In this document: positions 1 to 10,484 of the stretch, in pieces
Layout: every line of letters starts with the position of its first letter
Position numbering within the stretch: the stretch's first letter is position 1
From: Lucinisca nassula
Taxonomy: Eukaryota; Mollusca; Bivalvia; Lucinida; Lucinidae
Direction of reading: 5' to 3'
Length of the DNA stretch: 64,000 nt
NCBI GenBank assembly: GCA_963580285.1
Contig: OY757016.1
Coordinates: forward strand, 45,213,124 to 45,277,123
Notes under the pieces: generated by a model
What the model was told of the DNA's origin: nothing
The model's database searches: none
What the model saw: only the letters and a program-made list of their open reading frames with translations
Program-made: the position numbers and the translations under genes

Positions 1-40
1 TCTAGCATCATAGACAAGTGCACTAGCCACTGAGTAATCA
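1..40 (-). mobile_element. SINE-6 tRNA-like head, cut by window edge
   Basis: On the minus strand this reads 'actcagtggctagtgcacttg', matching the head of the SINE-6 copies near 37,363 and 49,020. Only the head is present. Nothing recognisable lies between here and 260. Confidence 0.4.
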
Positions 41-270
41 CACTCCACTCCTAGCACTGTACAAAATTATTTCACCTGTTATACTTAATTTTCCTTCCGG
101 ATTGGATTATTTCGACAAAATTTACCTCTTTTGTTAGAGCTAGGGACTAACTTCCCACATCACAGATCCTGGTGTAAGAATGTCATTTGATGTGTCACCA
201 GTAACAATTCTGAATCTGACTTATCTTTTATTTCAACTAACTCCCATCAGTACTTACTGGAACCCCTTCT

Positions 271-426
271 AAGTGAGTGTGAGTATTTCAGTTTTACGTC
301 CCATCAACAGCTAAGGTCATACGGAGACGGGACCTCGGTTTAAAGCCTCATCCGAGAAGCTCGGGATCGAACCTGTGATCCCTGGTTTACAAGGCGAGTA
401 GCGTACCACTCGACCACTTGAGGCTT
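271..426 (-). mobile_element. SINE-2 copy with target-site duplication
   Basis: A short tRNA-derived SINE of about 156 bp. On the minus strand it begins 'gcctcaagtggtcgagtgg' (box A) and carries 'ggttcgatccc' (box B), then a body ending 'gatgggacgtaaaac'. It is flanked by CTGGaACCCCTTCT (257-270) and CTGGcACCCCTTCT (427-440), a 14-bp TSD with one difference. Sister copies lie at 20,415 and 34,115. The head-body-tail order and TSD are seen directly; retroposition by a LINE is inferred. Confidence 0.87.
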
Positions 427-504
427 CTGGCACCCCTTCTGAAAGTCCTCCTCGGAGGTTAAGAAGTATCGGCAGATAGATAGATAGGTGTCCGAACATG
501 CTCC

Positions 505-640
505 AGCGACATCATGACACAAAGTGCAGTGTCCTTCAGATCGGGGACGTTAACTGGAGGCCCCCTGTGCAGGGAGAACCACCCACTATGCAGATTAAGA
601 ATCCCTACCGTAATTACAATTGAAGGCTTTCAACCTGCAA
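505..640 (+). mobile_element. SINE-6 3' fragment
   Basis: Contains 'cagatcggggacgttaact' and 'ccctgtgcagggagaa', the 3' part also seen at 37,490-37,560 and on the minus strand at 48,620-48,690. The tRNA-like head is absent. Just downstream, 645-700 shares a short block around 'ccgatcgcagtag' with 37,975-38,030. Confidence 0.5.
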
Positions 641-700
641 GCCAGGAGTGTATGTTATGTACACCTGCGAGTAAGGGTCAAATATGACCGATCGCAGTAG

Positions 701-1190
701 CAGCAGAAAGAAAGAAGGGCTGCAATTTTCCTACACGTTACGATATAATGTACACCACGAAACCGGTAAAATTTCGCTGAGAAATGAATACGGCAAGCTG
801 CATCCGCGACAATAAAATAAAATGAGCACGTAAGGGATAATAATTACCTCAGCGGAGTCATCTTCTTGCTCTTTTTCTACACCGTCTTTGCAACGACGTC
901 TATAAACTGCTTTTTTGCCAGCCTCAAAATATTCTTTCCCCGCCATCAGCACAGGAAGAACAAGGGAGATAATAATATGCATGCGGCGGAAATTACCGAG
1001 AAATAAATCGCGATACCGTTTAAGAACGAGCGCTTTCCACCAACCACAGCCGCCCATACAAAATTCTATCATATGATTGGTTCCAACCATTAGGCATGTG
1101 AGCGATCTCCATAGCAGGAGTCCATTTTGAAATTCAATGCTCTGCATGCTGGGTATTTTTTCACAGTAGACAGCATTTTGAAATATGTTT
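701..1190. other. No recognisable gene
   Basis: A minus-strand frame of 204 codons is open here (731-1345). It has no motif I recognise, and its first part overlaps a dispersed repeat, so I do not call a gene. No other feature is supported. Confidence 0.4.
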
Positions 1191-1460
1191 CTAATATTTT
1201 CCCAGAAAACATGATATGACATCTCATGCAAATTGTCTCCTATGGGGATCTCACGTCCTGTCTTTTGGGGAAAAATTAGAAAAAAAATCAACAACTTGTC
1301 CTCAGATGATTCCATTGTGGAATTTTGAAAATATTTGAGGGTCACTGATGAGGCCTAATTGGCCGAAACTAGCTAGTCTTGCCCAGAAAGCATGTACACT
1401 CAATATTTTCCAGTTCTTTGGTGTATTCCTTGCTTCCAAAAGAACATATTGCTGCAGTTT
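1190..1460 (+). repeat. Dispersed repeat carrying a hammerhead ribozyme
   Basis: Aligns by eye with the minus strand of 50,040-50,165. Both share 'gaaaatatttgagggtca' before the ribozyme core and, after it, a stretch with 'ttttccagtt' and 'ccttgcttcc'. Hammerhead motifs are known in Penelope-like retroelements and in animal retrozymes, so this is probably a piece of one. No reverse transcriptase or GIY-YIG reading frame is visible nearby. Confidence 0.5.
1337..1386 (+). ncRNA. Hammerhead ribozyme, type I, core intact
   Basis: The core elements appear in the right order. CUGAUGA is at 1345-1351. Stem II is GGCC/GGCC (1352-1355 with 1361-1364) around a UAAUU loop. GAAA is at 1365-1368. A very short stem III (A1368-U1377, C1369-G1376) leads to a GUC triplet, with cleavage expected after C1378. 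Stem I pairs 1339-1344 with 1379-1384: three G-C pairs, a U.G, one C/U mismatch and an A-U. Short stem III type I hammerheads are the form known from metazoan retroelements and retrozymes. In vitro activity is predicted, not shown. Confidence 0.8.
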
Positions 1461-1635
1461 TGGAAAGTTAAGCGCACCATGTGGTGAATGGGACTGGTAC
1501 AGTAATCATAAAGATTTACCACATGTACATGTATTCAGACAGACAGGCCTCAGAGCAGTCTAGACCCAGATGAGATATGCCACAGAACTAATCACAGAAC
1601 TAATTAATGTAGACCCTGATGAGATGCCACAGAAC

Positions 1636-1803
1636 TAATCACAGAAACAATCAAATTACTTGATATATTATAGTCACTTAAACTGGCAAAAAGAATGGCA
1701 AACAGTGTAGATCCTGATCAGATGGCTTCTTCAGAAGCCTTTCTGATCTGGATCTCCACTGTTTGCAACAGTAGGGGTTGTCGTGTTCAGCTGAATAAGG
1801 ATT
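1636..1803 (+). mobile_element. MITE-C, partial
   Basis: Carries the GATCAGATGGCTTC hairpin (1699-1766) and the right end 'ggggttgtcgtgttcagctgaataagg'-like segment of MITE-C. The left terminus is eroded. Full copies lie near 19.1, 21.7, 31.2 and 53.1 kb. Confidence 0.6.
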
Positions 1804-2195
1804 AATATTATTGGTGTTTTTCTGTTTGTTTTTTTTTTAATTTAAAAAAAAAAAAAAAACTATTGGGGTGCACTTATTAGAGCAAATATGGTATGTAAAT
1901 AAAGATTGAGGCACATGCCAATTGGGACCTTTTGCTGGGCAGTGGCACAAAAAATGATTGGACAGTCACTTTGTTTGACTAAATGGTCTTTCCAGAAGCT
2001 GACAAACTATGGTGTTTGCAGATGATTGATTAAATGCAAACATAGGAAATTTATTAACTCTTATTTGCCCTCCATTAAAAATATTGAAACTAAAATTATT
2101 AGGACTGGTGAAAAAACATTCTCCTGATAGGTGAAAATAAAAGGACACACATCATAAATGCATCATGGCTGACATGGATTATATTAAATCAGAAT
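1804..2195. other. A/T homopolymers and a MITE relic
   Basis: A T-run and an A-run (1826-1858) are followed at 1868-1893 by a segment like the right end of the TA-flanked MITE at 54,843-55,164 ('gtgcacttattagagcaaat'). Nothing else is recognised. Confidence 0.4.
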
Positions 2196-2790
2196 TGGGA
2201 TTAAACCATATGATGCCAATCATGACGATTGTGTGTACCGGCCCCGATAGCTCAGTTAGTAGAGTGTCCGCTCCGGGGAACGGGAGGTCACGGGTTCGAT
2301 CCCGGGCCGCAACATACCAAAGTCGTTAAGAATGGTACTAGCTGCTCCTCGCTTGGCATGCAGATTTACGGGTTAGAGCTAGGACTGGTCGACCCAGTGT
2401 CAGGATAATGTGACTGGGTGTGTTATCATGTAATGTGTCTGGGACATGATACTTCAGTGAGGCAGCACTATAAAAGGGAGCATTGAGCTCCCTGTCGCAA
2501 CCAGACACCGTCATGATATGATTGAAAAATTGTTGAAAGCGACGTTAAACCCGAATTCACACACACACACGTACACTCATGACGATTGTCGTCTGCTTTG
2601 CTTTGTTCTCTGCTGGTAAATTTGAAAATCATTTTTGCAAACAGTGTGGACCTAGATCAGACTGCTCCTCTAGGAGCTGTATGATCTGGGTCCACACTGT
2701 TTGCCGTTATGAAACGATATTTCTAAAAAGTTTGCAAAAAGCTTCAGGCAAAATCCACATAAATGGGCCCCCTTCCAGATAGCGACGTCA
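2196..2790 (+). mobile_element. MITE-A split by a SINE
   Basis: The left part (2,196-2,232, 'gatgccaatcatgacgattg') and right part (from 2,577) together match the intact copies at 21,336 and 41,900. The right part holds the 'GCAAACAGTGTGGACC' palindrome (2637-2704). The SINE at 2233-2576 duplicated 13 bp of the MITE, so the MITE is older. Confidence 0.75.
2233..2576 (+). mobile_element. SINE-1 full-length copy inside MITE-A
   Basis: The tRNA-like head at about 2241-2313 has 'tagctcagttagtagag' (box A) and 'gggttcgatcccggg' (box B). The body ends 'gttgaaagcgacgttaaac' with a CA-dinucleotide tail. The TSD TCATGACGATTGT is perfect at 2220-2232 and 2577-2589. The 3' motif resembles that of molluscan V-type or core-domain SINEs, but I cannot confirm a superfamily. 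The head is not a credible functional tRNA because it runs straight into the SINE body. Confidence 0.88.
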
Positions 2791-3185
2791 TAAGTCAACA
2801 AGATACCGTAAAAATCCTAAAAAATTTGGACACCTTGAGGACTTGCTGTAATTCTCCTAAAATTTTAACAAATTTGTTTCATGATCAGGCAAGGATTCCA
2901 AAAGGTGCAGGTAGAATGGCAAACAGTGTAGACCCTGATCAGACTGCTCCTTCAGTCTGATCTTGGTCTGCACTGTTTGGTTAGGCCTATCTGTCCCAAT
3001 ACTTAGGATCATTATGGTATTAAAACTTCAAAAAGCACTGATATTTGTGAGTAGCTTTTGCAAGAAAAATTAATCCATTATATCTTGCTAGAATATTTCT
3101 AATGTGTGCCTTTGCTACTTTTGTTTCGTGGGTAACTTTAAAAGCTTAATCCTTTCAAAGACACTAATACCGCCGATGGCCATTT
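2791..3185. other. Isolated core palindrome in otherwise plain DNA
   Basis: Contains one further copy of the GCAAACAGTGTAGACC hairpin (2919-2979) without recognisable flanks of any MITE family. Nothing else is seen. Confidence 0.5.
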
Positions 3186-3189
3186 TGTT

Positions 3190-3500
3190 TCTTTGTTTCA
3201 AATGAGGTTTTATGTCCCCATCATCACTATTTAGGTAATTTTGGCGATGTTGCTTCCAATTTTGGGGGACTTTTACCTGACACTGAGATGAAATGACATC
3301 TCAAGCCCTACTGCTGAAACAAAACAACAGGGTTTATGTGCAGGGACAGTTCGATATGTGACATTTTGCCGGAACAGGCTTACCGGTAGACCATCTAAGC
3401 TGTTTACCCGAGTACTCATGTGCAGTAGGTCTTAGCTCTGCTTGGAGGCATCATGCAGCCCAATTTATTTCTCCAAGCCTGGATGGGGCGGGGGCTACCA
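3190..3500 (-). mobile_element. SINE-7 copy
   Basis: On the minus strand it runs from 'ccccgccccatcc' through 'gattgggctgcatgatgcc' and 'gagatgtcatttcatctca' to 'gacataaaacctcat', the layout of the other SINE-7 copies. The sequence is diverged and no TSD is clear. Confidence 0.72.
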
Positions 3501-3519
3501 ATGGCTATTTCACACCTGT

Positions 3520-3860
3520 TGGTTGGGGTGAAGTCAGAAAGTGATGAAATGTGGGTCAAGGTCAAATATGGATGCTTGCATTAAATTTGCCATTTCTAGA
3601 TGCTTTGTACCAAGTATCATGAATAATGCTATTTATTATGTTCTTGAGAAAAAGACTTGAACATTAGGGTAAAATTCGAGGGTTGACACACTAGTTCACA
3701 AAGTCAGTGAACCATGAAATGTAGGTCAAGGTCAAATAAGGATGCTTATATTTATGTTGCCTTGCGTGCCAAGTATCACTGATTCTTGAGAAATGTACTT
3801 GAAAATTAGGGTAAATGTAAGGTTGTAATGGCAAATACTGACAGCTTGATGAATGGACAG
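3520..3860 (+). repeat. Decayed tandem repeat, two units
   Basis: Two related units share 'gtcaaggtcaaata.ggatgctta' and 'tgccaagtatcactgat'-type text. They resemble the 'accatgaaatataggtca' units of F1 and F5, so this may be a relic of a Helentron-like array. No termini are visible. Confidence 0.4.
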
Positions 3861-3969
3861 AAAAATGGATGGAAAACTGGACTCCTGTATTGCACCTTGC
3901 TTGAAGCAGGCAAAAAAAAGGGATCTAGCTAAGAGGCAGATACTGCAAAATGGAGGCATATCCTTTAGA

Positions 3970-4181
3970 TATGGGCCTCTTATGACTCTTAATCATTAGG
4001 CCTCTCACCGCTGTGGGTTCGAGCCTCGCTCGGGTCACATGTGAGACGCCAAGTTCTGCAACGGAAAGTCAGGTGGTTTTTCTCCGGGTACACCAGTTTT
4101 CACCCACCTCTGATTAACGAACTGCTCAATATATGAGAAATAATCTTGAAAGAGCCGTAAAACCACTAAAAAAAAATATAT
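3970..4181 (+). mobile_element. SINE-5 copy with TSD
   Basis: Head with 'gactcttaatcattagg' and box B 'gtgggttcgagcc' (a Leu/Ser-like tRNA layout), body, then 'cttgaaagagccgtaaaacc' and an A/TA tail. The TSD ATATCCTTTAGA is perfect at 3958-3969 and 4182-4193. Relative to the copy at 50,331-50,562 the box A segment is deleted, so this copy is probably transcriptionally dead. Confidence 0.87.
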
Positions 4182-4193
4182 ATATCCTTTAGA

Positions 4194-5640
4194 GGCATAT
4201 TGATTCATATTTTTTTTTATGCGGCTTAACAGACGCTTGTCTCAGCACTCATGGTGCTTTGTCTTTTTGCACAAGGGGACAATTAACTTTAGGGGCTTCC
4301 AGTCTGCTTTCTGAGAAACTGATTCCCTCTGAAAAGTAAAGGAAAGAATTTGCTCCTATGGAACAAATTCTTTCCTTTAAGAATAAACCCCCTATCAATA
4401 TGAGACAAAATATTTTTGAAAGAGTTTCCTCCCTTTTTAATGCAATCATGTGACAGTGGACACCTGTCCAGCATAACAGTTTATCTTGACCCCTGCAGTA
4501 CCTTGAACCCCATAGGCATGGTATCTTGTGGACACAATAATGCAAAGGGGGACAGGATACCATGTGGTATATGGTATCTTGTTGTATCTGGTATCTTGTC
4601 CCCCAGGTACCAGAAGGAGGTTGGGGGGACATAAAATTGGACACTGGAACATAGTCACAAACAAGCAAAATATTGTATACCCATATAAACCAATTACCCA
4701 TTTTTTTTTTTCTACAAAGACTGGGGTTTAAGCGGGTTTTCATTGCACAGACTTCATTACATGTTGCCAGTTGTCTATTAAAGCATCCAAGGCAACATCA
4801 AATCTCTTGAACAACCAACGATCAAACAAACAATATGTCTGCATATTGCTTTTTAATCTAAGATAGTCAATATCTCAAAGTGCCTCTGGAATTCCAGGCC
4901 AAATTAAATAAGTGTAATTTTGTAAAACTGTCTTTTATTGACCAGAATAAAATGTTACCTTTTTGGCTGATTAAAATCCAAAGCTTCCAAGACTGGTTCT
5001 CACATTTATAATTAGTCTCCAAATCAAGTGACAAGTGTGAAAACAGATATTAACCCAGTCTAATGGAATCCTTGCTCTGCAACTCCGCCAACCATGTTTT
5101 GGCTCCAGGAATCAATACAGATCAATATCCATGTGACATCATGCATACATTTTAGCTGAAGCATTAAAAAGACCGGAAAGAATTCTAACCCAGACCAGCT
5201 TGCATGTCTAGACAGCCTGGTCAAGGTTCCCAATGCCTGCTTGACACATAACTGGCCTGGTACCTTGAACAGAAGAAAACCCAGACTTGGTCCCTTTCCT
5301 GCTGAAATGCAGACTGGTTTTAAGGGTAAACTACGGCACCAAGATAGGTTTTTTCTGACCAAAGCTTGTTTTCTGTCTTACAAACAATTCCTGGAGGAAG
5401 ACTGACTCACTTAATAATGATCTAAAAGTAAAAAAGAGTCAATACCATAGTACAGGCAAAATGGAAAGAAAATCTGATAAAAACATGTTAGGGAAAGAGT
5501 GTGGTAGTTAATTGTTTTCCTAACAATTATTGTTACAATCAATTGTGCCATGCTATAGCTCACCATTACTATAGTATGTTGCAACAACCATGGTATCATT
5601 TTAACGCTCTGCCCAAGAGATGGCATTCTGAATTTTTTTT
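4194..5640. other. No gene; two short hairpins
   Basis: A hairpin at 4339-4379 pairs AAGGAAAGAATTTG with CAAATTCTTTCCTTT and is related to the palindrome at 52,361. A looser self-similar patch of 'ggtatcttg' lies at 4490-4620. I recognise nothing else. Confidence 0.4.
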
Positions 5641-6010
5641 TTTTAATATTTCCCAGAAAACAGGATTTGACATATCATGTCTCCAACGGATTTTTCTATC
5701 CACCCTCACACCCATATTGGATTCTTTTTCTTGCATACCTTCCATTTCTATTGCGAATTTTTAATGCTGCTGTCACTTCGGTTACCGACATCCGCCATTT
5801 TGTGATGACACAACAGGAATGTTTAGTGACGTCACTCATGACGACGCCCCGCATGAGGTTGTAATCAACCAGTGCCTTTATCAAACACGCGATTATATTC
5901 GATTTGGGGTCGGAACACCAGGGTCAGAACATAAATTTCTATCCCAGGGTAAAATCACGGATTTCCTTGTCTGGTGTGCAAGAATTTATTTTCCCATATG
6001 GTCAAAGGTG
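5640..6010 (-). repeat. Repeat R, copy 1
   Basis: Matches, on the opposite strand, the copies at 9,770-10,235 and 18,395-18,998. Shared landmarks are 'gttaccgacatccgccat' against 'gcggacatcggcaacc', and 'tttctatccaccc'. No terminal repeats are clear. It contains TGACGTCA, which I treat as chance within a repeat. Confidence 0.6.
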
Positions 6011-6527
6011 TGATTCCAGACTGAAATTTTGTGTGGCTGCTGTATCCACTCCTTCCATCCCTCCCTTATAATACTTAACAGCCCTTAAGTCTAGGATAGC
6101 TCTTTGTTTAAGTCCCATAATACCTGAACAATACTAACATGCATGAGTTAATTTATGCCTCATTGCACTCAGGTCTTGGAATTTGAACGTTGAAGGTGTT
6201 GTCATCTTCAACACATATTGAGCTGTTTAAAAATTAGCTTTATGTTGAAAATGTATTTATATATATTTTCAGATGATTTGAATAAACTTTGTTTATAGCC
6301 TTCTCCATGTTGTGTTTGTGATGATCTTCAGCGAGAACCCAGTTGCAGTTCTATTACAATAAAGTACATTTTCCCTTAAATATTCCATATAAGAATCACT
6401 TCGACATGACAAATATTGTGGAAATTTGTTACAATCGCCTCAGCGAGGCGATTCTAACAAATATCCACAGCATTTGTTTCCTAGAGTATTAAATAATTAA
6501 TTAGAGTATTCTTGAATATCTCCATTT
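6011..6527. other. No gene; one GAACCGCCTC-type palindrome
   Basis: A diverged copy of the MITE-D central palindrome lies at 6430-6470 ('caatcgcctcagcgaggcga'). It is AT-rich and otherwise unrecognised. Confidence 0.4.
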
Positions 6528-6718
6528 AACCCTTTTTGTACCAAATGGAATCTTCCTCCTTATATATAGCAGGAGTTCATTTCAAAATTTAGGGGTGACA
6601 GGTTGTGTTTTCTTCAAAATTGATTAGGAAATGGCTGAACTTTTTGCAAACAGTGGAGGCCCTGATCAGACGCCGCGTTCCACCAAGGTCCCCTTTAGGG
6701 GTTTCCTTACTGAATGGG
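6528..6718 (+). mobile_element. MITE-B, right half lost
   Basis: Begins 'aaccctttttgtaccaaatgg' and reaches the first arm of the GCAAACAGTGGAGGCC palindrome. The second arm is replaced by unrelated sequence before a short 'ggggtttcc...gggttaa' end. Compare the intact copy at 9158-9371. Confidence 0.65.
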
Positions 6719-7140
6719 TTAATCGTCTCATTCTAAGCTAAGGATTTGTTTCAATGAAACTGTCGTTATAACAAGTTTTGTCTTTATATAAAATGTGGGT
6801 ATAAAGAGGGCTGACGGTCAGTCAGTTTTAAGTAACAAACCACACTTTTCCTTGACAAGTTTTATACATAAGTGTACATTATTTGGTCCGAAACTGACAA
6901 CTACCCCTTTTTAATCCAGCAAATGGGAGAGAACTGGGTTCATGTAAATCTTGCAAATTAACATTCACGTACCCTAGAAAAACTGAAATTGACTTTAAGC
7001 CCACAGAAACTGAGGGTCAATACTGTTTGCTTGAAGTAATGGAATTAACAGGTTAAAGGAAACTTACAGTTTACGACCAGGACCCGTGTAATACCAACCT
7101 ACATGCCGAGACAATCAAGTTGAACATGACCGTGCTGATT
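6719..7140. other. SINE-4 relic, otherwise plain
   Basis: 6838-6915 matches the minus-strand SINE-4 text ('gaaactgacaact', 'ttatacat'). No other feature is seen. Confidence 0.35.
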
Positions 7141-7144
7141 CATC

Positions 7145-7420
7145 ACGTGAACAAGTCCGTGAAATGAAGATCCCCCTATACCCCTCTTTATACAGAGAAA
7201 ACTGGGGTTCACGGAGGTATACATTATTTTGTCTTATTTTTGCTCCAAGACAAAGGTTGTGGGTACTAGTTAGAACCGCCTCAATGAGGCGGTTCTAACG
7301 AGCACCCAAAACCTATGTTTGCAGTATTTATAAGAAAAATAAAACGGGTTTTCCTCAGAAAAGGATCAATTTTGGAGATACATGTAATGTCCCATGGGTG
7401 TGGTTACTGTAAATAAATGT
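7145..7420. mobile_element. MITE-D2
   Basis: Shares 'gtccgtgaaatga', 'gagaaaactggggtt' and a central palindrome (7250-7310, GTTAGAACCGCCTC and its complement) with 63,380-63,650. The centre is that of MITE-D but the ends differ. Confidence 0.58.
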
Positions 7421-7743
7421 TTTCAATGTTTTTACAAGAACTGAAGAAATTATCACAACGGTTTTCTTCCCACTGCAACATACTACTGCACCAGTCTCTT
7501 TCACACTGTAACCAGGGTGTATCAGTTTATTGTGAAAGACAGTGCAGGAATGTGGGAAAACTGCTTCTTTATAATTAGGCTTCATGTTCTTGCATTCCCA
7601 GAGCAAGAAAACTGTTTTTGTTTCATTGTCATGTTTGACAAGTGTTACAACAGATTGCATGAACCAGAAAATGCTACTCATATAGCAGTCACAGGATTCT
7701 GACAGGACAGTTCAGTAACAGTTAAATAAATGTTGCCAATATA

Positions 7744-8020
7744 CAGTAAAATTCCTATGATAAGACCCCCTTTGGGACTGTTCAAAAGTGGTCTTTAAGA
7801 CCACTTTTGAACAGTCCTGAAGGTGGTCATAATAAAAACCCCTTTGGGACTGTACAAAAGTGGTCTTCAAAACCACTTTTGAACAGTCCCGAAGGTGGTC
7901 TCTTTCTAGAAGACACTGAGGACAGAAACACACAGAAAGTGAGAACAAAACCTTTTACATAATCATTTTAAAGGAGAATTGGTCTTAATTTTAGGTGGTC
8001 TTAATAGAAGAATTTCACTG
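7744..8020. mobile_element. TA-flanked MITE with two hairpins
   Basis: The ends are CAGTAAAATTCCTATGATAAG and the inverse of CAGTGAAATTCTTCTATTAAG: inverted repeats of about 24 bp with a few differences. TA dinucleotides flank both sides (7742-7743, 8021-8022), as in Tc1/mariner insertions. The interior is a tandem pair of hairpins, each pairing GGGACTGT.CAAAAGTGGTC with its complement. Confidence 0.85.
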
Positions 8021-8344
8021 TATGTGTCAAACTCGTTAATTTGGCAGCCTCAAAGCCTTTACATGCTTTTTGCAGGAGGACCAAAGGTCACATAATTGGG
8101 TGACTTGGTTTACCTTTTATTTGGTAATAGAATACACCAACCGTAGGTGCAAATGACTTCACCCTGCCAATCTAACTATCTGCGACTGCTGTACACAGTA
8201 CATCATGGACATCAAGTGTCAGGGTCAGAGCTGACTTGAAATTTCGGTAAACCTAATTAAACCTTTAATCCTTATCCTGCTGGGGTTGGGGTGTGTGTGT
8301 GTTGGGGAGGGGGTGAGGGGGGTGCTTTGCAGCCCTCCTTTCAA
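8021..8344. other. Nothing recognised; G/T-rich tract
   Basis: A GT/GGGG-rich simple tract lies at 8285-8325. No gene or repeat family is identified. Confidence 0.4.
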
Positions 8345-8552
8345 GAATATGTTACAGATTGGGAGCAGATATTTAATCAGAGGTGGTCCAAATGATTGGT
8401 GGGTCCAGAGCAACGAGAGAAAAACCACCTGACCTTTTGATGTAGTACTCAGCATCTCTTATGTGACCATAGCGAGGCTCAAACCCGCAGCAGGGATAGA
8501 CCTTATGATTAAGAGGCGGTGCTCTTAGCCATGGATCCAAGGCTGGTTGACA
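8345..8552 (-). mobile_element. SINE-5, diverged copy
   Basis: The minus strand reads '...aagagcaccgcctcttaatcat' and 'gcgggtttgagcctcgc' (box B-like), then a body like 50,331-50,562. No A-tail or TSD is clear. Confidence 0.6.
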
Positions 8553-8587
8553 TAATGACATAACATGCAGTGTCTTTAACCTGGAAT

Positions 8588-8776
8588 CTAATCCGCCTTA
8601 TATATTTAAAAATTTAGGGGTGTCAGGTTGTGTTTTCTTCAAAATCTACTTGGAATTTGGCTGAATGTTTTACAAACAGTGGAGGCCCTGATCAGACGCC
8701 GCGTTCTGCGGCGCCTGAACTGGGCCTGCACGGTTTGCCAACTACTCGTTTTGGGGTTTCCAGTATAAAATGGGCT
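8588..8776 (+). mobile_element. MITE-B copy 2
   Basis: Shares 'aatttaggggtgtcaggttg' and a complete core palindrome (8672-8739) with MITE-B, ending 'ggggtttccagtataaaatgggcta'-like. The left terminus is lost. Confidence 0.7.
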
Positions 8777-9157
8777 AAATTGAATGATGATTTGTTTGTT
8801 TAGCTACTGAACGAAAATAACAGTTTGTCTAAATACAACAGTCTAAGATCTTCAGAAAATCGTTCCTTACTTACTTAAGAATGGACTACATGCTGAGACC
8901 CTTTCTTCCTCTCATTTCAGGATCATTAGACCGAATCCCCAAAATACCTGAAAAAATTAGCAGGAATTATTTTATGTAATATCACTGCTTTGATGTTATT
9001 AAGGGGAAAGAACACATTTCCAGGGAAAACAACTCTTGTAATAAATATTTTGCCCTATCAATCAACAGGGTCTACTCTTATGCCCCTATTTCAAACAGAC
9101 CATGAATCGTCTCTAATCAACAAATTTCAGGATGGATTCATAGTTGAATCATTTTAA

Positions 9158-9371
9158 CCCTTTTTGTACCAATTGGAAACTTCCACCATATATATAGCAG
9201 GAATCCAATCTTATAAAAAATGTGGGGGTGTCAGGTTGTGTTTTCTTCAAAAATGTTTTGGAAATTTGCTGAAATTTTTGCAAATAGTGTAGGTCCTGAT
9301 CATTGCGGCATCTGATCTGGGCCTGCACTGTTTGCCAATTACCCATTTTGGGGTTTCTGGTACAAAATGGG
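9158..9371 (+). mobile_element. MITE-B, intact with TTAA duplication
   Basis: The termini CCCTTTTTGTACCAA and (inverse) CCCATTTTGTACCAG are flanked by TTAA at 9154-9157 and 9372-9375. The core palindrome is at 9280-9336. TTAA duplication is the mark of piggyBac-like elements and a few other superfamilies. There is no coding capacity. 8,777-9,153 before it holds nothing recognised. Confidence 0.85.
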
Positions 9372-9509
9372 TTAACTGATTCCTACATACTTGTACCAGT
9401 CAGTTATTGTGGAAAATCTTTTTTGAGCTGTTCAAAATTTTGGTCATGAACGTGTGATTCTTACAAATTGTAGTTAATTTTTAATTCATTATAATGTATC
9501 TGAATCGTA

Positions 9510-9655
9510 ATTCTTTTAAAAATAGTTTTACACACAGGCAAACAGTGTGGACCCAGATCAGACTGCTCCTATACACTGTTTGCACAAATGACTTTTAAAG
9601 TAACCAGCAGCGGACAAAGCAGATGACAAATGTCGTGATTGGTATTTTATGGGTT
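9510..9655 (-). mobile_element. MITE-A copy 2
   Basis: Minus-strand match to 21,336 ('aaataccaatcacgacatttgt', 'gtcatctgctttgtccgc'). The hairpin at 9537-9584 is shortened, with most of the second arm missing. Confidence 0.68.
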
Positions 9656-9769
9656 GACTCATTCCAGGACTTGTGAATTTGTCTGGCTTAATGACCAAAA
9701 CTTAGCTACAAATCTGTCAACGAATACGTGCCAAAGCCGGTAAGAGCAAGTAAGAACATCTTGAAAGAA

Positions 9770-10235
9770 AATCCCATGAATTTTAATGTCAAGAATAGTC
9801 TTATCTTTACGCTCGAAGAGGAAAGAATTTTCATGCACACCAGATAAGGAAATTTGTGGTTTTAGCCTCGGTTAGAAATTCTGTTCTTAGCCTGGGACAG
9901 CATAAAAATTGAATATTCTCATGTGTATATATGCACTTGTTGAATACAACATCATATGCGCCGTTGTTGAGGTTACAATGACATCACAGCACGTTACGTG
10001 ATGTCACTAAACATCCCACCATTGTCATCACAATATTGCGGACATCGGCAACCAAAGTGACTGCATTCTCAGAAATAAAAGATATGCAAGAAAAAGAATC
10101 TAACATGGTTGTGAGGGTGGATAGAAAATCCGTCCCTTGGGATCACAGTTCGGCATCACTCGACAAGTCTCATGATGCCGGACTGAGATACTCGGAACAA
10201 ATTTTCCTATCCACCTCTTACACACATGTAAGATT
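9770..10235 (+). repeat. Repeat R, copy 2
   Basis: The longest of three copies, running from 'gaaagaattttcatgcacac' to 'ctcttacacacatgtaagatt'. It shares 'gatcacagttcggcatcact' with copy 3. A plus-strand frame of 67 codons inside shows no recognisable motif. Confidence 0.6.
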
Positions 10236-10484
10236 CTAAATATACGCTCCTTAAAGGAGCAGTTCTTTCCTCTTAGAGTTGACCCCTTATACTGCAGGAT
10301 TAACTTTGTAGAAAAGCAAATAAGAGGTTATCCCCTTGTAAAGACAAGAGACTGTTGACTGCATTATTTTCCTTTAAAACACAATGCCTATTGTATGATA
10401 CTACACCTATGTCTAATGTTAATTTTTTTCACCAGAAAACATCTTGCAAAACACATTCACATGCAATCATAACAGGGATACATT

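Noticed and set aside
731..1345. 204-codon minus-strand open frame
   Set aside because: No motif, no plausible neighbours, and its start overlaps a dispersed hammerhead-bearing repeat. Probably open by chance.
2241..2313. Functional tRNA gene
   Set aside because: Box A and box B are good, but the sequence continues into a SINE body with tail and TSD.
5826..5833. CRE-like TGACGTCA regulatory site
   Set aside because: Lies in dispersed repeat R, with no gene nearby; an 8-bp palindrome is expected by chance.
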